In this document: positions 1-8,448 of the stretch, one piece after another
How the letters are laid out: each line of letters opens with the position of its first letter
Position numbering within the stretch: position 1 is the stretch's first letter
NCBI RefSeq assembly: GCF_029257255.1
Contig: NZ_JARICI010000004.1
Coordinates: 110,874 to 174,873, forward strand
Source of the DNA: Sporosarcina sp.
GTDB taxonomy: Bacteria > Bacillota > Bacilli > Bacillales_A > Planococcaceae
DNA: 64,000 nucleotides
Reading direction: 5' to 3'
The notes under the pieces: generated by a model
Seen by the model: the letters and a program-made list of their open reading frames with translations, nothing else
What the model was told of the DNA's origin: nothing
Database searches by the model: none
Position numbers and translations under genes: made by a program

Positions 1-69
1 CAGATGATTTGAATATGGTAAACTAGAAACAGTATGTACGTGATCAGTCGTCAGAAAGAAGGAATATTC

Positions 70-450
70 ATGCCGTTTTTTATTATAGCAGGAGCGATTA
101 ACGCAGCTATTGCAGTGGCGTTCGGTGCATTTGGAGCCCACGCGCTGAAGGATCGTCTGTCTGAACATTATTTGGCTGTCTGGGAAACCGCGGTCCAGTA
201 TCAAATGTTTCATGCCATCGGATTAATTGCGGTCGGTATATTAATGAGCAGTGCATTGCTCGGACCATCTTCTGCATTATCATGGTCAGGGTATTTATTG
301 CTTGCAGGAGTCATTACTTTCTCTGGAAGCTTATATGTACTCAGCCTTTCCGGAATTGGAATACTCGGAGCCATTACCCCGATCGGCGGCGTGGCGTTCA
401 TTGCCGGCTGGATCATGCTGATTGTGGCAGCTGTGAAGTTCGGAAACTAA
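70..450 (+). CDS. ywdK: DUF423 family membrane protein (YwdK-like)
   Basis: Small hydrophobic protein of 126 residues with about four predicted membrane segments and the N-terminal motif AFGAFGAHALKDRL typical of the DUF423/YwdK family; function unknown. An in-frame start exists at 34, but the ATG at 70 is preferred because an AGAAGGA ribosome binding site precedes it by about six bases. It is followed at once by its own terminator. In B. subtilis ywdK lies beside ywdL (gerQ), as it nearly does here, which supports the assignment. Confidence 0.85.
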   Translation: MPFFIIAGAINAAIAVAFGAFGAHALKDRLSEHYLAVWETAVQYQMFHAIGLIAVGILMSSALLGPSSALSWSGYLLLAGVITFSGSLYVLSLSGIGILGAITPIGGVAFIAGWIMLIVAAVKFGN

Positions 451-480
451 GACAAAGGTTTTATAGCCTTTGTCTTTTTT
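449..480 (+). terminator. Rho-independent terminator of ywdK
   Basis: Inverted repeat GACAAAGG/CCTTTGTC with an eight-base loop, followed by a run of T; it begins at the stop codon of ywdK. Confidence 0.85.
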
Positions 481-509
481 CATAACTTACTTTTGAAAGG
501 AAGTGCGTC

Positions 510-1550
510 ATGGGCCAGGTATTTTCCAGTAAACGAAATACTTTCTTTACTGTGTTGCTGCTGTTCGTGCTTGTCAGCAATTTTCTTATTTACCGCTTGC
601 CTGTCATCCCCGGCCCAGCAGAAGCGAAGGGGGTCGTGCTGGGTTCGATCATTGACCTCGCCGTTGTAGCCCCGCTATTGATACTGGCAATCACACGCCG
701 CAAGGGCTTTACGTTCAAGCGGGTCATTACGTGGGTTGTGCTCGGGCTGTTCGCTTCCCGTTTTATCGTGCCTGCAGCTTACTTCCAGCCGTTCAAGTTC
801 ATTCCATATGTCGCTTTAGGCATCGAGCTGCTCATCATATTGACAGAAATATGGCTGATTGTCCTGCTGGTCAAACATCTGCCGTCAATCCTGCGCCAAA
901 TGAAATCCACTGAATCGAGCAGTCTCTTTGCTTTCCCGGCCTTAGTGAAGAAAAAAGTCTCGGATTATCCAATCATTCGAATATTGGCCGCTGAGTTTTT
1001 GATGTTCTACTATGCGTTTGCATCTTGGAAACAGAAGCCGCCCGAGAATGCTGAAAGTTTCACGATGCACCACAATACGAGCTTCATCGCCTTTTACGTT
1101 ATGCTGATTCATGCAATTGCCATCGAAACATTAGGCATTCATTGGTGGCTTCATGATAAGTCAATGATCTTATCACTCGTGCTGTTATTTCTGAATATTT
1201 ATTCAGTTTTGTATTTTGTGGCGGATATTCAAGTCGTGCGTCTCAACCCATTGCAAGTTAAGAGTGACCGGCTTCAGATTTCGTTGGGACTGGGGAAGCG
1301 AATGGAAATCCCGTTTGACGCGATTCAGAGAATTGACTGGGGAGACAGCGCCGCTTCCTGCAATCTGAAAAATAAAGAAGTGATCGATTTCATTGCGAGG
1401 GATTTTGAAGAATCATTTCCGCAGGCTGTGATTCATTTTAATCGTCCGCTCCCCGCTGTGCTGTTCCTGGGACATGAGAAGAGTTTCCGTGCAGCTGCGA
1501 TCCGCGTAGACGATCTGCCGCGTTTTCGAACAATTATGGAAGCTTTATAA
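510..1550 (+). CDS. Polytopic membrane protein of unknown function
   Basis: A 346-residue protein with about seven hydrophobic segments in residues 10-250, followed by a soluble C-terminal part (about residues 250-346). The start of that part (VVRLNPLQVKSDRLQI, then EIPFDAIQRIDW) resembles the short beta-strand pattern of bacterial PH-like domains; this is an inference from pattern only. The ATG at 510 has a good GAAAGGAAG ribosome binding site. It is a single gene bounded by terminators on both sides. I do not recognise a characterised homologue and assign no function. Confidence 0.8.
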   Translation: MGQVFSSKRNTFFTVLLLFVLVSNFLIYRLPVIPGPAEAKGVVLGSIIDLAVVAPLLILAITRRKGFTFKRVITWVVLGLFASRFIVPAAYFQPFKFIPYVALGIELLIILTEIWLIVLLVKHLPSILRQMKSTESSSLFAFPALVKKKVSDYPIIRILAAEFLMFYYAFASWKQKPPENAESFTMHHNTSFIAFYVMLIHAIAIETLGIHWWLHDKSMILSLVLLFLNIYSVLYFVADIQVVRLNPLQVKSDRLQISLGLGKRMEIPFDAIQRIDWGDSAASCNLKNKEVIDFIARDFEESFPQAVIHFNRPLPAVLFLGHEKSFRAAAIRVDDLPRFRTIMEAL

Positions 1551-1556
1551 ATAGTG

Positions 1557-1594
1557 AAACGGGCTGCCTGGGAAATTCCCGGCAGCCCGTTTTT
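1557..1594. terminator. Bidirectional terminator between convergent genes
   Basis: Stem ACGGGCTGCC/GGCAGCCCGT flanked by A-rich sequence on the left and a T run on the right; it lies between the membrane protein gene (+) and gerQ (-), so it can serve both. Confidence 0.85.
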
Positions 1595-1599
1595 AGCTA

Positions 1600-1944
1600 T
1601 TATGGCGTCTGATCGAAGTAATTTAGTTCTTCATCAAACTCTGCGTAATCGAAGTAAATCATCGGGAAGAGGTATCGTCGTCCAGTTTTTGCTTCGCTGA
1701 GAATCACGTGATCGCGTCCAGCCGCTTCTACCATTCCAGCAACCTCTTTAGTATTCTTACCGGCCTCAATCGCATGTTCGAATGAAAAATGAAAAATCCC
1801 TGGCTTTCCTCTGTTTAGCCGTAAAATATTCTCGATGTATGATTGCTCCCTGATTGGAAGCACATTAGGATTACCTCCCGAGTATGAAGTTTGCGGAGGC
1901 GCCATTTGCTGCTGGCCGTAGCCTGGATAATAATATTGAACCAT
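1600..1944 (-). CDS. gerQ: Spore coat protein GerQ
   Basis: A 114-residue protein matching the GerQ (YwdL) spore coat family, which in B. subtilis is needed to localise the cortex hydrolase CwlJ and is cross-linked by transglutaminase Tgl. The conserved core runs from about residue 30 to the end (REQSYIENILRLNRGK, then FHFSFEHA and GRDHVILSEAKTGRRYLFP). The N-terminal 30 residues are rich in Tyr, Gln, Pro and Gly (YYYPGYGQQQMAPP). They contain no lysine, unlike the lysines near the N terminus that are the cross-linking sites described for B. subtilis GerQ. The start has an AAAGGATG ribosome binding site eight bases upstream. Expected expression is in the mother cell; no sigma-E promoter was resolved. 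Confidence 0.9.
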   Translation of the reverse strand: MVQYYYPGYGQQQMAPPQTSYSGGNPNVLPIREQSYIENILRLNRGKPGIFHFSFEHAIEAGKNTKEVAGMVEAAGRDHVILSEAKTGRRYLFPMIYFDYAEFDEELNYFDQTP

Positions 1945-2052
1945 TTCAACATCCTTTCATTAGATAAGTGGGCAGTCTCTTTCCGTCGGGGAGAAGAAGC
2001 AGTAGTGCGGTTACTGCCATAACAGCCAAAGCAAAACCCCTTGCTCGTATTC

Positions 2053-2295
2053 TATGTCCTGACAGGCAACGGTATGACAGGAAGTTTTAGAAGGATTATG
2101 ATCGAGGGCGGAGTACTTATGAGCGCTCGCGAGAGGTTTATGATCATATGGGGCAAATGAAAGATTTGGAATAGCGCGTGCAATGTATGCTTTGGCGCGG
2201 TCAACAGCCACTTACGCTCGGTATCGCTGTGTTAAGGTGCGTTCAGCCACTTGTTTGGTGCGGCCAAACTCGACTTCGTGCTATTGTTCCCGGCA
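2053..2295 (+). repeat. Mixed 21-bp repeat arrays (YER type then FG type)
   Basis: This covers most of the gap between gerQ and hemQ. Units beginning TATGATCG, TATGAGCG and TATGATCA start at 2097, 2118 and 2139 (21-base spacing); two less regular units precede them at 2053 and 2073. After a phase slip, a second array with 21-base units starts at 2170, 2191, 2212, 2233, 2254 and 2275, with unit heads such as TTTGGCGCG and TTTGGTGCG. Both unit types found elsewhere in the window occur here side by side. No start codon with a ribosome binding site is present. The rest of the gap (1945-2052) shows nothing recognisable. Confidence 0.75.
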
Positions 2296-2311
2296 AATCT
2301 TACAAATGAAC

Positions 2312-2340
2312 GCAAAAAAGCCGCGAAATGAATCGCGGCT
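2312..2340 (-). terminator. Terminator of hemQ
   Basis: Stem AGCCGCGA/TCGCGGCT with a six-base loop; on the minus strand it is followed by six T, directly downstream of the hemQ stop codon. Confidence 0.85.
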
Positions 2341-2349
2341 GAGAATTTA

Positions 2350-3099
2350 TTATACTTCGAAGAATGCTCCACGTTTGTCGTCTTCCAAAATTGTTCCAAT
2401 GAAGAATGATCCGAACACGCCGTAACGTGCGCTTACTTCATCAAAACGCATTTCATAAACAAGCTTCTTGAATTGCAGTATGTCGTCTGAGAAGAGCGTA
2501 ACGCCCCATTCGTAATCGTCAAAACCGACAGATCCCGAAATGATTTGCTTTACTTTTCCAGCGTATCCGCGGCCGATCATGCCGTGACTGCGCATCAGGC
2601 TTTTGCGGTCATCCATGTTGAGCATGTACCAGTTATCATCGCCTTCGCGCTTCTTGTCCATCGGGTAGAAACAGACATATTGGCTGCGTGGAAGTTCAGG
2701 GTACAGGCGTCCGCGTACATAAGGGTTCTGATATGGATCTTCGTCGGATTCGCCTGCGAGGTAATTGGACAGTTCCACAACGGAAACGTAAGAGTATGCC
2801 GGAATTGTGTAGTCTGCGATCGTCAATTTATTGAATTCAGCTTCAAGTTGCTGTAATTCATCCATTGTCGGACGCAAAGTCATCAGCATAAAGTCTGCTT
2901 TTTGACCAACCACTGTATAAAATGCATGGCTACCTGTCTTCGCTTCATCTGCTTTTTGAAGGCGTTCCAAGTAGTTTAGGAATTCATTGACTGCTGCTTG
3001 ACGTTCTTCTTTGGAAATCAGTTTCCAAGAGGCCCAGTCCATTGTACGGAAATCATGAAGTACGTACCAACCATCTAATGTAATCGCTGCTTCGTTCAC
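2350..3099 (-). CDS. hemQ: Coproheme decarboxylase HemQ
   Basis: A 249-residue member of the chlorite dismutase-like family (YwfI). It oxidatively decarboxylates coproheme III to protoheme in the coproporphyrin-dependent haem pathway of Gram-positive bacteria. The motif [19 protein letters not shown] places Tyr145 and Lys149 at the positions known for the catalytic Tyr and Lys of Bacillales HemQ, and SHGMIGR carries the likely proximal His172. The start is a GTG preceded by an AGGAGA ribosome binding site about twelve bases away. It is divergent from pta with a shared 217-base promoter region, as in B. subtilis. Confidence 0.95.
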   Translation of the reverse strand: MNEAAITLDGWYVLHDFRTMDWASWKLISKEERQAAVNEFLNYLERLQKADEAKTGSHAFYTVVGQKADFMLMTLRPTMDELQQLEAEFNKLTIADYTIPAYSYVSVVELSNYLAGESDEDPYQNPYVRGRLYPELPRSQYVCFYPMDKKREGDDNWYMLNMDDRKSLMRSHGMIGRGYAGKVKQIISGSVGFDDYEWGVTLFSDDILQFKKLVYEMRFDEVSARYGVFGSFFIGTILEDDKRGAFFEV

Positions 3100-3252
3100 T
3101 TGAATTCAGTCTCCTTTTACTTCAAAATAGGTTCTGTTTTAAGTGTATCATAAACGTTCTTCTGACGATAATGATATAGGAGTTGCACACAAATGATGTT
3201 TGACAAAATTGTGCCTATAGGAAGAAAGTGTCTGAAAAGTTCGAAAGCCATA

Positions 3253-3281
3253 GTGAATTAACTAGTAATTTCAGGTATGAT
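3253..3281 (+). promoter_or_regulatory. Probable sigma-A promoter of pta
   Basis: GTGAAT and TATGAT separated by 17 bases, 35 bases upstream of the pta start. The -35 box is poor, so the assignment rests mainly on the -10 box and its position. Confidence 0.4.
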
Positions 3282-3316
3282 GAATAGGAAAATATAACAG
3301 AAGGTGGGACTTGGAT

Positions 3317-4288
3317 ATGGCAGATCTTTTTGATGGAATTAGAGCACAGCTCGAAGGTAAGGGGAAGACGATTGTATTGCCTGAGGGGGAAGATGTACGG
3401 ATTTTGGAAGCGGCTGTTCATTTGCAGAAAGAAGGCATCGTAACGCCTGTTTTACTCGGTAATGAAGAGGCGGTCAAAAAAGCAGCGGCAGACGGCGGTT
3501 ACGATATCAGCGAGATTGAGCTAATTGATCCTGCAAACGCTTCCTATCGCGAAGAACTTGCGGAAAAGTTTACAGAACGCCGCGCGGGAAAGGCGACAAT
3601 TGAACAGGCACGCGAGCAAGTGAAGGATGTCAACTATTTCGGAACTATGTTAATCTATACAGGACGTGTAGACGGCTTAGTGAGCGGTGCTGCGCATTCT
3701 ACAGCAGATACAGTACGACCGGCTCTGCAAATCATCAAAACGAAGCCCGGCATTTCGAAAACGAGCGGCGCTTTCATTATGATGAAAGAAGAAGAGCGTT
3801 TGATATTCGCAGACTGTGCGATCACAGTGAATCCCTCAGCAAAAGAACTGGCGGAAATCGCAGTGGAAAGTACGAAGACAGCGAAAGCGTTCGGAATTGA
3901 TCCGCGTGTTGCGATGCTTTCATTCTCTACAAAGGGCTCTGCCGTAACGGAAGAGACGGAAAAAGTAGTGGAAGCAGCGAGTATCGCCAAAGAAATGGCA
4001 CCAGAATTGCTGATCGACGGAGAATTCCAGTTTGACGCAGCGTATATTCCAGCTGTCGCGGCGAAAAAAGCACCTAATTCGGTCATTAAAGGTGATGCGA
4101 ATGTGTTCATTTTCCCGACGCTTGATGCAGGAAATATCGGCTACAAATTGACGGAACGATTAGGCGGCTACGAAGCCATCGGACCGATTCTGCAAGGTTT
4201 GAATGGACCGGTGAATGATTTGTCACGTGGCTGTTCTGCAGAAGATGTGTATAAACTTTCATTGATCACAGCAGCACAAAGCCTGTAA
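3317..4288 (+). CDS. pta: Phosphate acetyltransferase
   Basis: A 323-residue short-form phosphotransacetylase that interconverts acetyl-CoA and acetyl phosphate in overflow acetate metabolism. Family hallmarks include the N-terminal KTIVLPEGEDVRILEAA, the GLVSGAAHSTADTVRPALQII segment and the C-terminal FPTLDAGNIGYKLTERLGG. A TTG at 3311 is in frame, but the ATG at 3317 has the better eight-base spacing from the AAGGTGG ribosome binding site. It lacks the N-terminal regulatory domain of enterobacterial Pta, as is normal for Firmicutes. lipL follows 59 bases downstream, as in B. subtilis. Confidence 0.96.
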   Translation: MADLFDGIRAQLEGKGKTIVLPEGEDVRILEAAVHLQKEGIVTPVLLGNEEAVKKAAADGGYDISEIELIDPANASYREELAEKFTERRAGKATIEQAREQVKDVNYFGTMLIYTGRVDGLVSGAAHSTADTVRPALQIIKTKPGISKTSGAFIMMKEEERLIFADCAITVNPSAKELAEIAVESTKTAKAFGIDPRVAMLSFSTKGSAVTEETEKVVEAASIAKEMAPELLIDGEFQFDAAYIPAVAAKKAPNSVIKGDANVFIFPTLDAGNIGYKLTERLGGYEAIGPILQGLNGPVNDLSRGCSAEDVYKLSLITAAQSL

Positions 4289-4347
4289 ACCGCACATTGT
4301 GAAGCGTCTGCATACATATTAGAGAAACAGCAATGGGAGAGCTAGAC

Positions 4348-5184
4348 ATGTCACAGCATAAAAATTTATTGAATCAGCCGGCCTGGCGATTTATTGATGA
4401 ATCCATCACTGCGCGCAATCGATCCGCACTGGAATCGTTCGCAATGGATGATACGCTCTGTCAATTAGTTGGCCAGCAAAAAAGTGTACCTGTCATGAGA
4501 ACGTGGGTGCATGATAAAACAATTGTCCTCGGAATCCAAGACCATCGCATGCCGTTTATCCAGCAGGCGATAGAACGCATCGAACAGCACGGCTACCAAT
4601 CAATCGTCCGTAATTCTGGCGGTCTCGCGGTCGTTCTGGATGAAGGCGTATTAAATATTTCTCTGATTTTCTCAGAACAGAAGTCTTCCATCGATATTCC
4701 GGTAGGCTATGAAGCGATGCTGACTTTCGTCAAGTTGCTGTTCCCGGAACTTGGAGAACGGATTGAAGCCTATGAAATTGTCGGTTCCTACTGCCCGGGT
4801 TCTTATGATCTGAGTGTAGACGGCAAGAAGTTTGCAGGTATTTCTCAGCGCAGACTGCGTTCAGGTGTGGCGGTCCAAGTCTACCTTTGCATAGAGGGCA
4901 GTGGCTCTGAACGTGCAGCTTTCATTCGGGATGTCTATGAAACAGGACTGCAGGGAACGGAGACGAAATTTGCTTATCCTGAAATCCGGCCGGAAGTAAT
5001 GGCTTCTTTGTCGGAGATTCTTGATATACAGCTGACTGTCAATGAAGTCGTGATTCGTCTGCAATTGTTGCTGCGCTCACTGACAGATGACGTGCGGCAT
5101 GGCGGACTGACTGATGAAGAATTGGATCTTTACGGCTTTTATTTACAACGGGTTTTTGATCGCAATCAGAAAATGTTATCGTGA
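4348..5184 (+). CDS. lipL: Octanoyl-GcvH:protein N-octanoyltransferase LipL
   Basis: A 278-residue protein of the biotin/lipoate ligase fold (YwfL). LipL moves octanoyl groups from octanoyl-GcvH to E2 subunits of 2-oxoacid dehydrogenases during lipoate biosynthesis. The motif SYCPGSYDLSVDGKKFAGIS holds the predicted acyl-thioester Cys149 and the adjacent lysines 160/161, and RNSGGLAVVLDEG matches the substrate loop. The start is taken at 4348 because GGGAGAG lies six bases upstream; an ATG at 4333 sits before that ribosome binding site. It probably shares a transcript with pta. Confidence 0.92.
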   Translation: MSQHKNLLNQPAWRFIDESITARNRSALESFAMDDTLCQLVGQQKSVPVMRTWVHDKTIVLGIQDHRMPFIQQAIERIEQHGYQSIVRNSGGLAVVLDEGVLNISLIFSEQKSSIDIPVGYEAMLTFVKLLFPELGERIEAYEIVGSYCPGSYDLSVDGKKFAGISQRRLRSGVAVQVYLCIEGSGSERAAFIRDVYETGLQGTETKFAYPEIRPEVMASLSEILDIQLTVNEVVIRLQLLLRSLTDDVRHGGLTDEELDLYGFYLQRVFDRNQKMLS

Positions 5185-5191
5185 TACGAAA

Positions 5192-5230
5192 AAAAGAGCT
5201 GCCAATCAATGATTGATTGGTGGCTCTTTT
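5192..5230. terminator. Bidirectional terminator between lipL and rsfA
   Basis: Long stem built from AAAGAGC/GCTCTTT and CCAATCA/TGATTGG, flanked by A and T runs. It overlaps the last codons of rsfA on the minus strand. Confidence 0.8.
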
Positions 5231-5844
5231 GATGATACTAAATTTCCGTTAGGTTCCATTGTGAAAAGCGGTGCAACGTGTTCGCTCTCTTCGTTGAGTG
5301 CGATTAGTCTGCGTGCGCGATTCATGATCTGGACGAATTGCTCGTAATCGTCTTTTAACGTGCGATTCTCTTTTTTTAGTGTCTCTATTTCAGTTTCCAT
5401 CGCTTTTAGCTGTTCCGTCGCCGTTTTCGCAGTCTGTTTCCAGCGAAGTGCATCGGTATCGGCACCGCCGTTATGATGCATGCGAATTAAGTAGGCAATC
5501 ACTGTGTCGAGTGATAATGCGGAAAGCGGCACTTGGATTTTCTCCTGGCCTTCTGCTCCCGGCTCCGTGCTGTACATCTGCTGGTTGCGTCTTTTAAAAT
5601 CTGTACCTAGCACACGCAGCGTCTGCTTTCTCTCTTTCTTCGCTTCTGACAGCTCGCCCTCGTATTCTCTACGAACGACCGCATTCCATCTGAACCCGCA
5701 AGCTGCTGCGGTTCTATTCAGCGCGTCTCCTACTTCCTCAAACGCACTCAGCTGTGTACTACCTTCTCTCACATGTCTCAACACCGTCTCTGCCAACAAC
5801 TCATCATCTTGTTCTAACCATGCATCCTGTCTAACTTTCACCAT
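5206..5844 (-). CDS. rsfA: Prespore-specific transcription factor RsfA
   Basis: A 212-residue RsfA (YwfN)-family regulator; in B. subtilis RsfA is made in the forespore and modulates sigma-F dependent genes. The N-terminal 75 residues (RQDAWLEQDDELLAETVLRH, later CGFRWNAVVRREYE) form the SANT/Myb-like DNA-binding region. Residues of about 140-190 are a Glu/Lys-rich predicted coiled coil. The ATG at 5844 is seven bases after AGGAGG; the upstream ATG codons lie in or before that ribosome binding site. The position between lipL and ywfO matches B. subtilis. Confidence 0.88.
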   Translation of the reverse strand: MVKVRQDAWLEQDDELLAETVLRHVREGSTQLSAFEEVGDALNRTAAACGFRWNAVVRREYEGELSEAKKERKQTLRVLGTDFKRRNQQMYSTEPGAEGQEKIQVPLSALSLDTVIAYLIRMHHNGGADTDALRWKQTAKTATEQLKAMETEIETLKKENRTLKDDYEQFVQIMNRARRLIALNEESEHVAPLFTMEPNGNLVSSKEPPINH

Positions 5845-5943
5845 CTCCATGCCTCCTGTCTTGTACTCTCTTTCTACTGCCATTATGGCCAGCTCCCAAA
5901 CCTTTTATTCAAAGACTTGTAAAATTCTATCAAGATGGTAAAA

Positions 5944-6108
5944 AACAAAAGCGGAAAGCGCCGTTCAGCTGTGACAGGCGTTGGAGGGCTTGCCGGCAAA
6001 GATGCGGTGTTTGCATCTTTTCGGAAAGTCCGAAACGACCCGAACAGCTGGCGCTTGGAGCTGGATGAAAACAAAAGCGGAAAGCGCCGTTCAGCAGCGA
6101 CAGGCGTT
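5944..6108. repeat. Tandem partial duplication of an AAAGCGGAAAGCGCC repeat
   Basis: AACAAAAGCGGAAAGCGCC starts at 5944 and again at 6070. The first copy runs about 123 bases and ends GGCGCTTGGAGCTGGATG, so its ends are partly complementary; it contains an internal hairpin AAGATGC/GCATCTT. The second copy is cut off after about 40 bases. Similar elements are, from memory, common between genes in Bacillaceae. Bases 5845-5943 show nothing else. Confidence 0.7.
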
Positions 6109-6156
6109 TAGTATTACCTCGAATTAAGTTGGCAAGAGTGTTGTGTTTTTCACCGA

Positions 6157-6257
6157 TTCGGCGCTGGGGGATTGCCTTACGCTGAGAGTCAGCTGGCGAA
6201 GTGCGCGCCAGATGTCTCTCACAGCAATGGCTGACTACGCAGTTGAGCCTTCGCTGT
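6157..6257. repeat. 100-base structured repeat, copy 1
   Basis: It shares a 26-base identical block starting TTCGGCGCTGGGGGATTGCC and an overall layout with 55104-55203. A central hairpin pairs CTGGCG with CGCCAG and GCTGAGAG with CTCTCACAGC (two-base bulge). The corresponding arms in the other copy differ but still pair. The following 250 bases up to ywfO hold only its promoter. Confidence 0.75.
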
Positions 6258-6504
6258 AGCATAGAAAGCAGATCATGCTACAAATCTTCAAAACGTTAAG
6301 TGAATATGTATGGTTTCGTCACTCGACCTAAGAACGCCGCGTCAAAGTACCATAATTTCTGAAAGACACAGAAATACGGCAGCTTACCCATTCCTACTGC
6401 AAATAAAAGGACAACGAATAGCAAGAACTCTATTTGAATTGACTATTCAGCTTGCGGAAAAAGTTTAGAGTTCGTTTAAAGAAAAATCCATCATAGAGTC
6501 TATG

Positions 6505-6531
6505 TTGTCTTGTGTCGTTTTTTGCTATACT
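6505..6531 (+). promoter_or_regulatory. Extended -10 promoter of ywfO
   Basis: TGCTATACT (TG-n extended -10, TATACT at 6526-6531) with a weak TTGTCT fifteen bases upstream, 27 bases before the ywfO start codon. Confidence 0.55.
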
Positions 6532-6558
6532 GGATAGAATGAAGGATGAGGTGACGAC

Positions 6559-7851
6559 ATGCCATATGCAAATGAAAAACTGCCTGAAGAGAAAGTGTTC
6601 AAAGACCCGGTTCACCGCTATATCCATGTGCGTGACCGTGTGATTTGGGACGTGATCAACACGCGTGAATTCCAGCGCTTGCGCCGAATTCGCCAGCTTG
6701 GGACGACGTATCTGGTGTTCCACGGAGCTGAACACAGCCGGTTTCAGCATTCGCTTGGGGTCTATGAAATCGTTCGACGTATTATCGACGACGGCTTCAG
6801 TGGACGTAAGGAATGGGATGAAGGACAGCGGCTTGTAGCGTTATGTGCGGCACTGCTTCATGACCTTGGTCACGGACCGTTTTCACATGCGTTCGAAAAG
6901 GTATTTAATTTGGATCACGAGCATTTCACCCAGCGAATTTTATTGGGGCAGACAGAGGTTCATGAAGTACTGAGCCGCGTGTCACCTGACTTTCCACAGA
7001 AAGTGGCAGATGTTATCGACAAGACCTATCCTGATAAACTAGTCGTCAGCTTGATTTCCAGCCAAATTGATGCGGATCGTATGGATTATCTCCAGCGCGA
7101 TGCGTATTATACTGGTGTGTCGTACGGCCATTTTGACATGGAGCGGATTTTACGCGTCATGCGGCCGACAGAAGAGCAGGTCGTTATCAAAGAAAGCGGT
7201 ATGCATGCAGTCGAGCATTACATCATGAGTCGGTACCAGATGTACTGGCAAGTCTACTTTCATCCGGTTTCACGGAGTGCGGAAGTTATTCTGATTAAAA
7301 TTTTACATCGTGCAAGATATTTATTCGAAACAGGGTATGCGTTTAAACAAGACCCTCTCCATTTTGTGTCGTTTTTCAAAAAAGAGTTTGGACTGAAAGA
7401 ATACATAGCACTCGATGAGGGTGTATTGTTGACCTATTTCCAGTTGTGGATGGACGAAGAAGATGCGATCCTGGCAGATTTATGCGACCGGTTTGTCAAT
7501 CGTCGACTGTTCCAGTATGCCGAGTTTGACCCGGCTTCACACTACATGAAAATAGGCGAGCTGATGAAACTGTTCGAACAGGCAGGACTTGATCCGGAAT
7601 ATTATTTAGTAACGGATTCTTCATCCGATCTGCCGTATGATTTTTACCGTCCGGGAGAAGAGAATGAGCGTGTGCCGATTTATCTGCAAATGAAAAACGG
7701 CGACCTGCGCGAACTGTCCAGAATGTCTGACGTAGTAGAAGCAATTTCCGGCAAACGCCGTACAGATCATAAAATTTATTATCCGGAAGATATTTTGATG
7801 GATGGATCGAACTTATTGCATGAGAAAATTTTAGAAGTGTTACGAAGATAA
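6559..7851 (+). CDS. ywfO: HD-domain phosphohydrolase YwfO
   Basis: A 430-residue HD-superfamily protein. The N-terminal half carries the dGTPase-like signature RLRRIRQLGTTYLVFHGAEH, the HD motif LLHDLGHGPFSHAFE, and DADRMDYLQRDAYYTGV. These supply the metal-binding His and Asp residues of nucleotide phosphohydrolases of the SAMHD1/YwfO type. The length matches the YwfO family; the physiological nucleotide substrate is not settled from sequence. The start has a GATGAGGTGA ribosome binding site. ywgA follows nine to eighteen bases downstream, forming a two-gene unit as in B. subtilis. Confidence 0.9.
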   Translation: MPYANEKLPEEKVFKDPVHRYIHVRDRVIWDVINTREFQRLRRIRQLGTTYLVFHGAEHSRFQHSLGVYEIVRRIIDDGFSGRKEWDEGQRLVALCAALLHDLGHGPFSHAFEKVFNLDHEHFTQRILLGQTEVHEVLSRVSPDFPQKVADVIDKTYPDKLVVSLISSQIDADRMDYLQRDAYYTGVSYGHFDMERILRVMRPTEEQVVIKESGMHAVEHYIMSRYQMYWQVYFHPVSRSAEVILIKILHRARYLFETGYAFKQDPLHFVSFFKKEFGLKEYIALDEGVLLTYFQLWMDEEDAILADLCDRFVNRRLFQYAEFDPASHYMKIGELMKLFEQAGLDPEYYLVTDSSSDLPYDFYRPGEENERVPIYLQMKNGDLRELSRMSDVVEAISGKRRTDHKIYYPEDILMDGSNLLHEKILEVLRR

Positions 7852-7868
7852 GAGAGGGGTTGCGCGAA

Positions 7869-8375
7869 TTGCTGCAAGAGCACGCAAAAATCGTTCAGTT
7901 TGTGTCGTTGGCGAATGAAGTAAATGGCCGCAAGAAAATGCAGAAGATGATTTATATATTGAAGAAGATGGATTTCCCGTTCGCTGAAAAGTACGAGCTC
8001 CATATGTATGGGCCCTATTCGGAGGAACTGACGCTGCGGGTAGAGGAATTATGCGAAATGGGTTTTCTGGCGGAACGTTTTGAAGATAAGGGATCGTACA
8101 AGCAATATTGCTATCAAGTGACGGCTGAAGGCTCAAAGTTTCTAGGCACAGCGGATGAACCGAAAACACAGCTGCCAGACTGCATCGGACGCCTCAACGA
8201 CAAGTCATCACGTTTCTTGGAACTGGTGTCCACGCTACTGTTTTTCGACCAGTTGGACAAGGAAGAACAAATCGCCAAAGTACGCATTGTGAAAAACAAA
8301 CTAAACTTCACAGATCAGGAAATGGACCAGGCCTTCGCCTTCATCAAAGAACTACAAACCTACTCCGCCAGCTAA
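7869..8375 (+). CDS. ywgA: YwgA family protein
   Basis: A 168-residue protein of the YwgA family, unknown function. The N-terminal pattern LLQEHAKIVQFVSLANEVNGRKKMQKMIY and YGPYSEELTLRVEELC suggests a winged-helix-like fold similar to phage GepA/Panacea-like proteins; that is inference. The start is a TTG at 7869, nine bases after GAGAGGGG; the in-frame TTG at 7860 abuts that ribosome binding site and is unlikely. It is co-transcribed with ywfO. Confidence 0.8.
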   Translation: MLQEHAKIVQFVSLANEVNGRKKMQKMIYILKKMDFPFAEKYELHMYGPYSEELTLRVEELCEMGFLAERFEDKGSYKQYCYQVTAEGSKFLGTADEPKTQLPDCIGRLNDKSSRFLELVSTLLFFDQLDKEEQIAKVRIVKNKLNFTDQEMDQAFAFIKELQTYSAS

Positions 8376-8388
8376 ATAGCAAAATGAA

Positions 8389-8416
8389 AAAGGATTCTCA
8401 GTTTTGAGGGTCCTTT
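8389..8416 (+). terminator. Weak terminator of ywfO-ywgA
   Basis: AAAGGA..CTC/GAG..TCCTTT imperfect stem followed by AATTT, shortly after the ywgA stop. Confidence 0.5.
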
Positions 8417-8448
8417 AATTTGTTGCGGTGAAGTGAGTAAGCAGTTGG

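Noticed and set aside
5930..6262. 110-codon minus-strand open frame before ywfO
   Set aside because: It consists entirely of the duplicated AAAGCGGAAAGCGCC repeat and the 100-base structured repeat.
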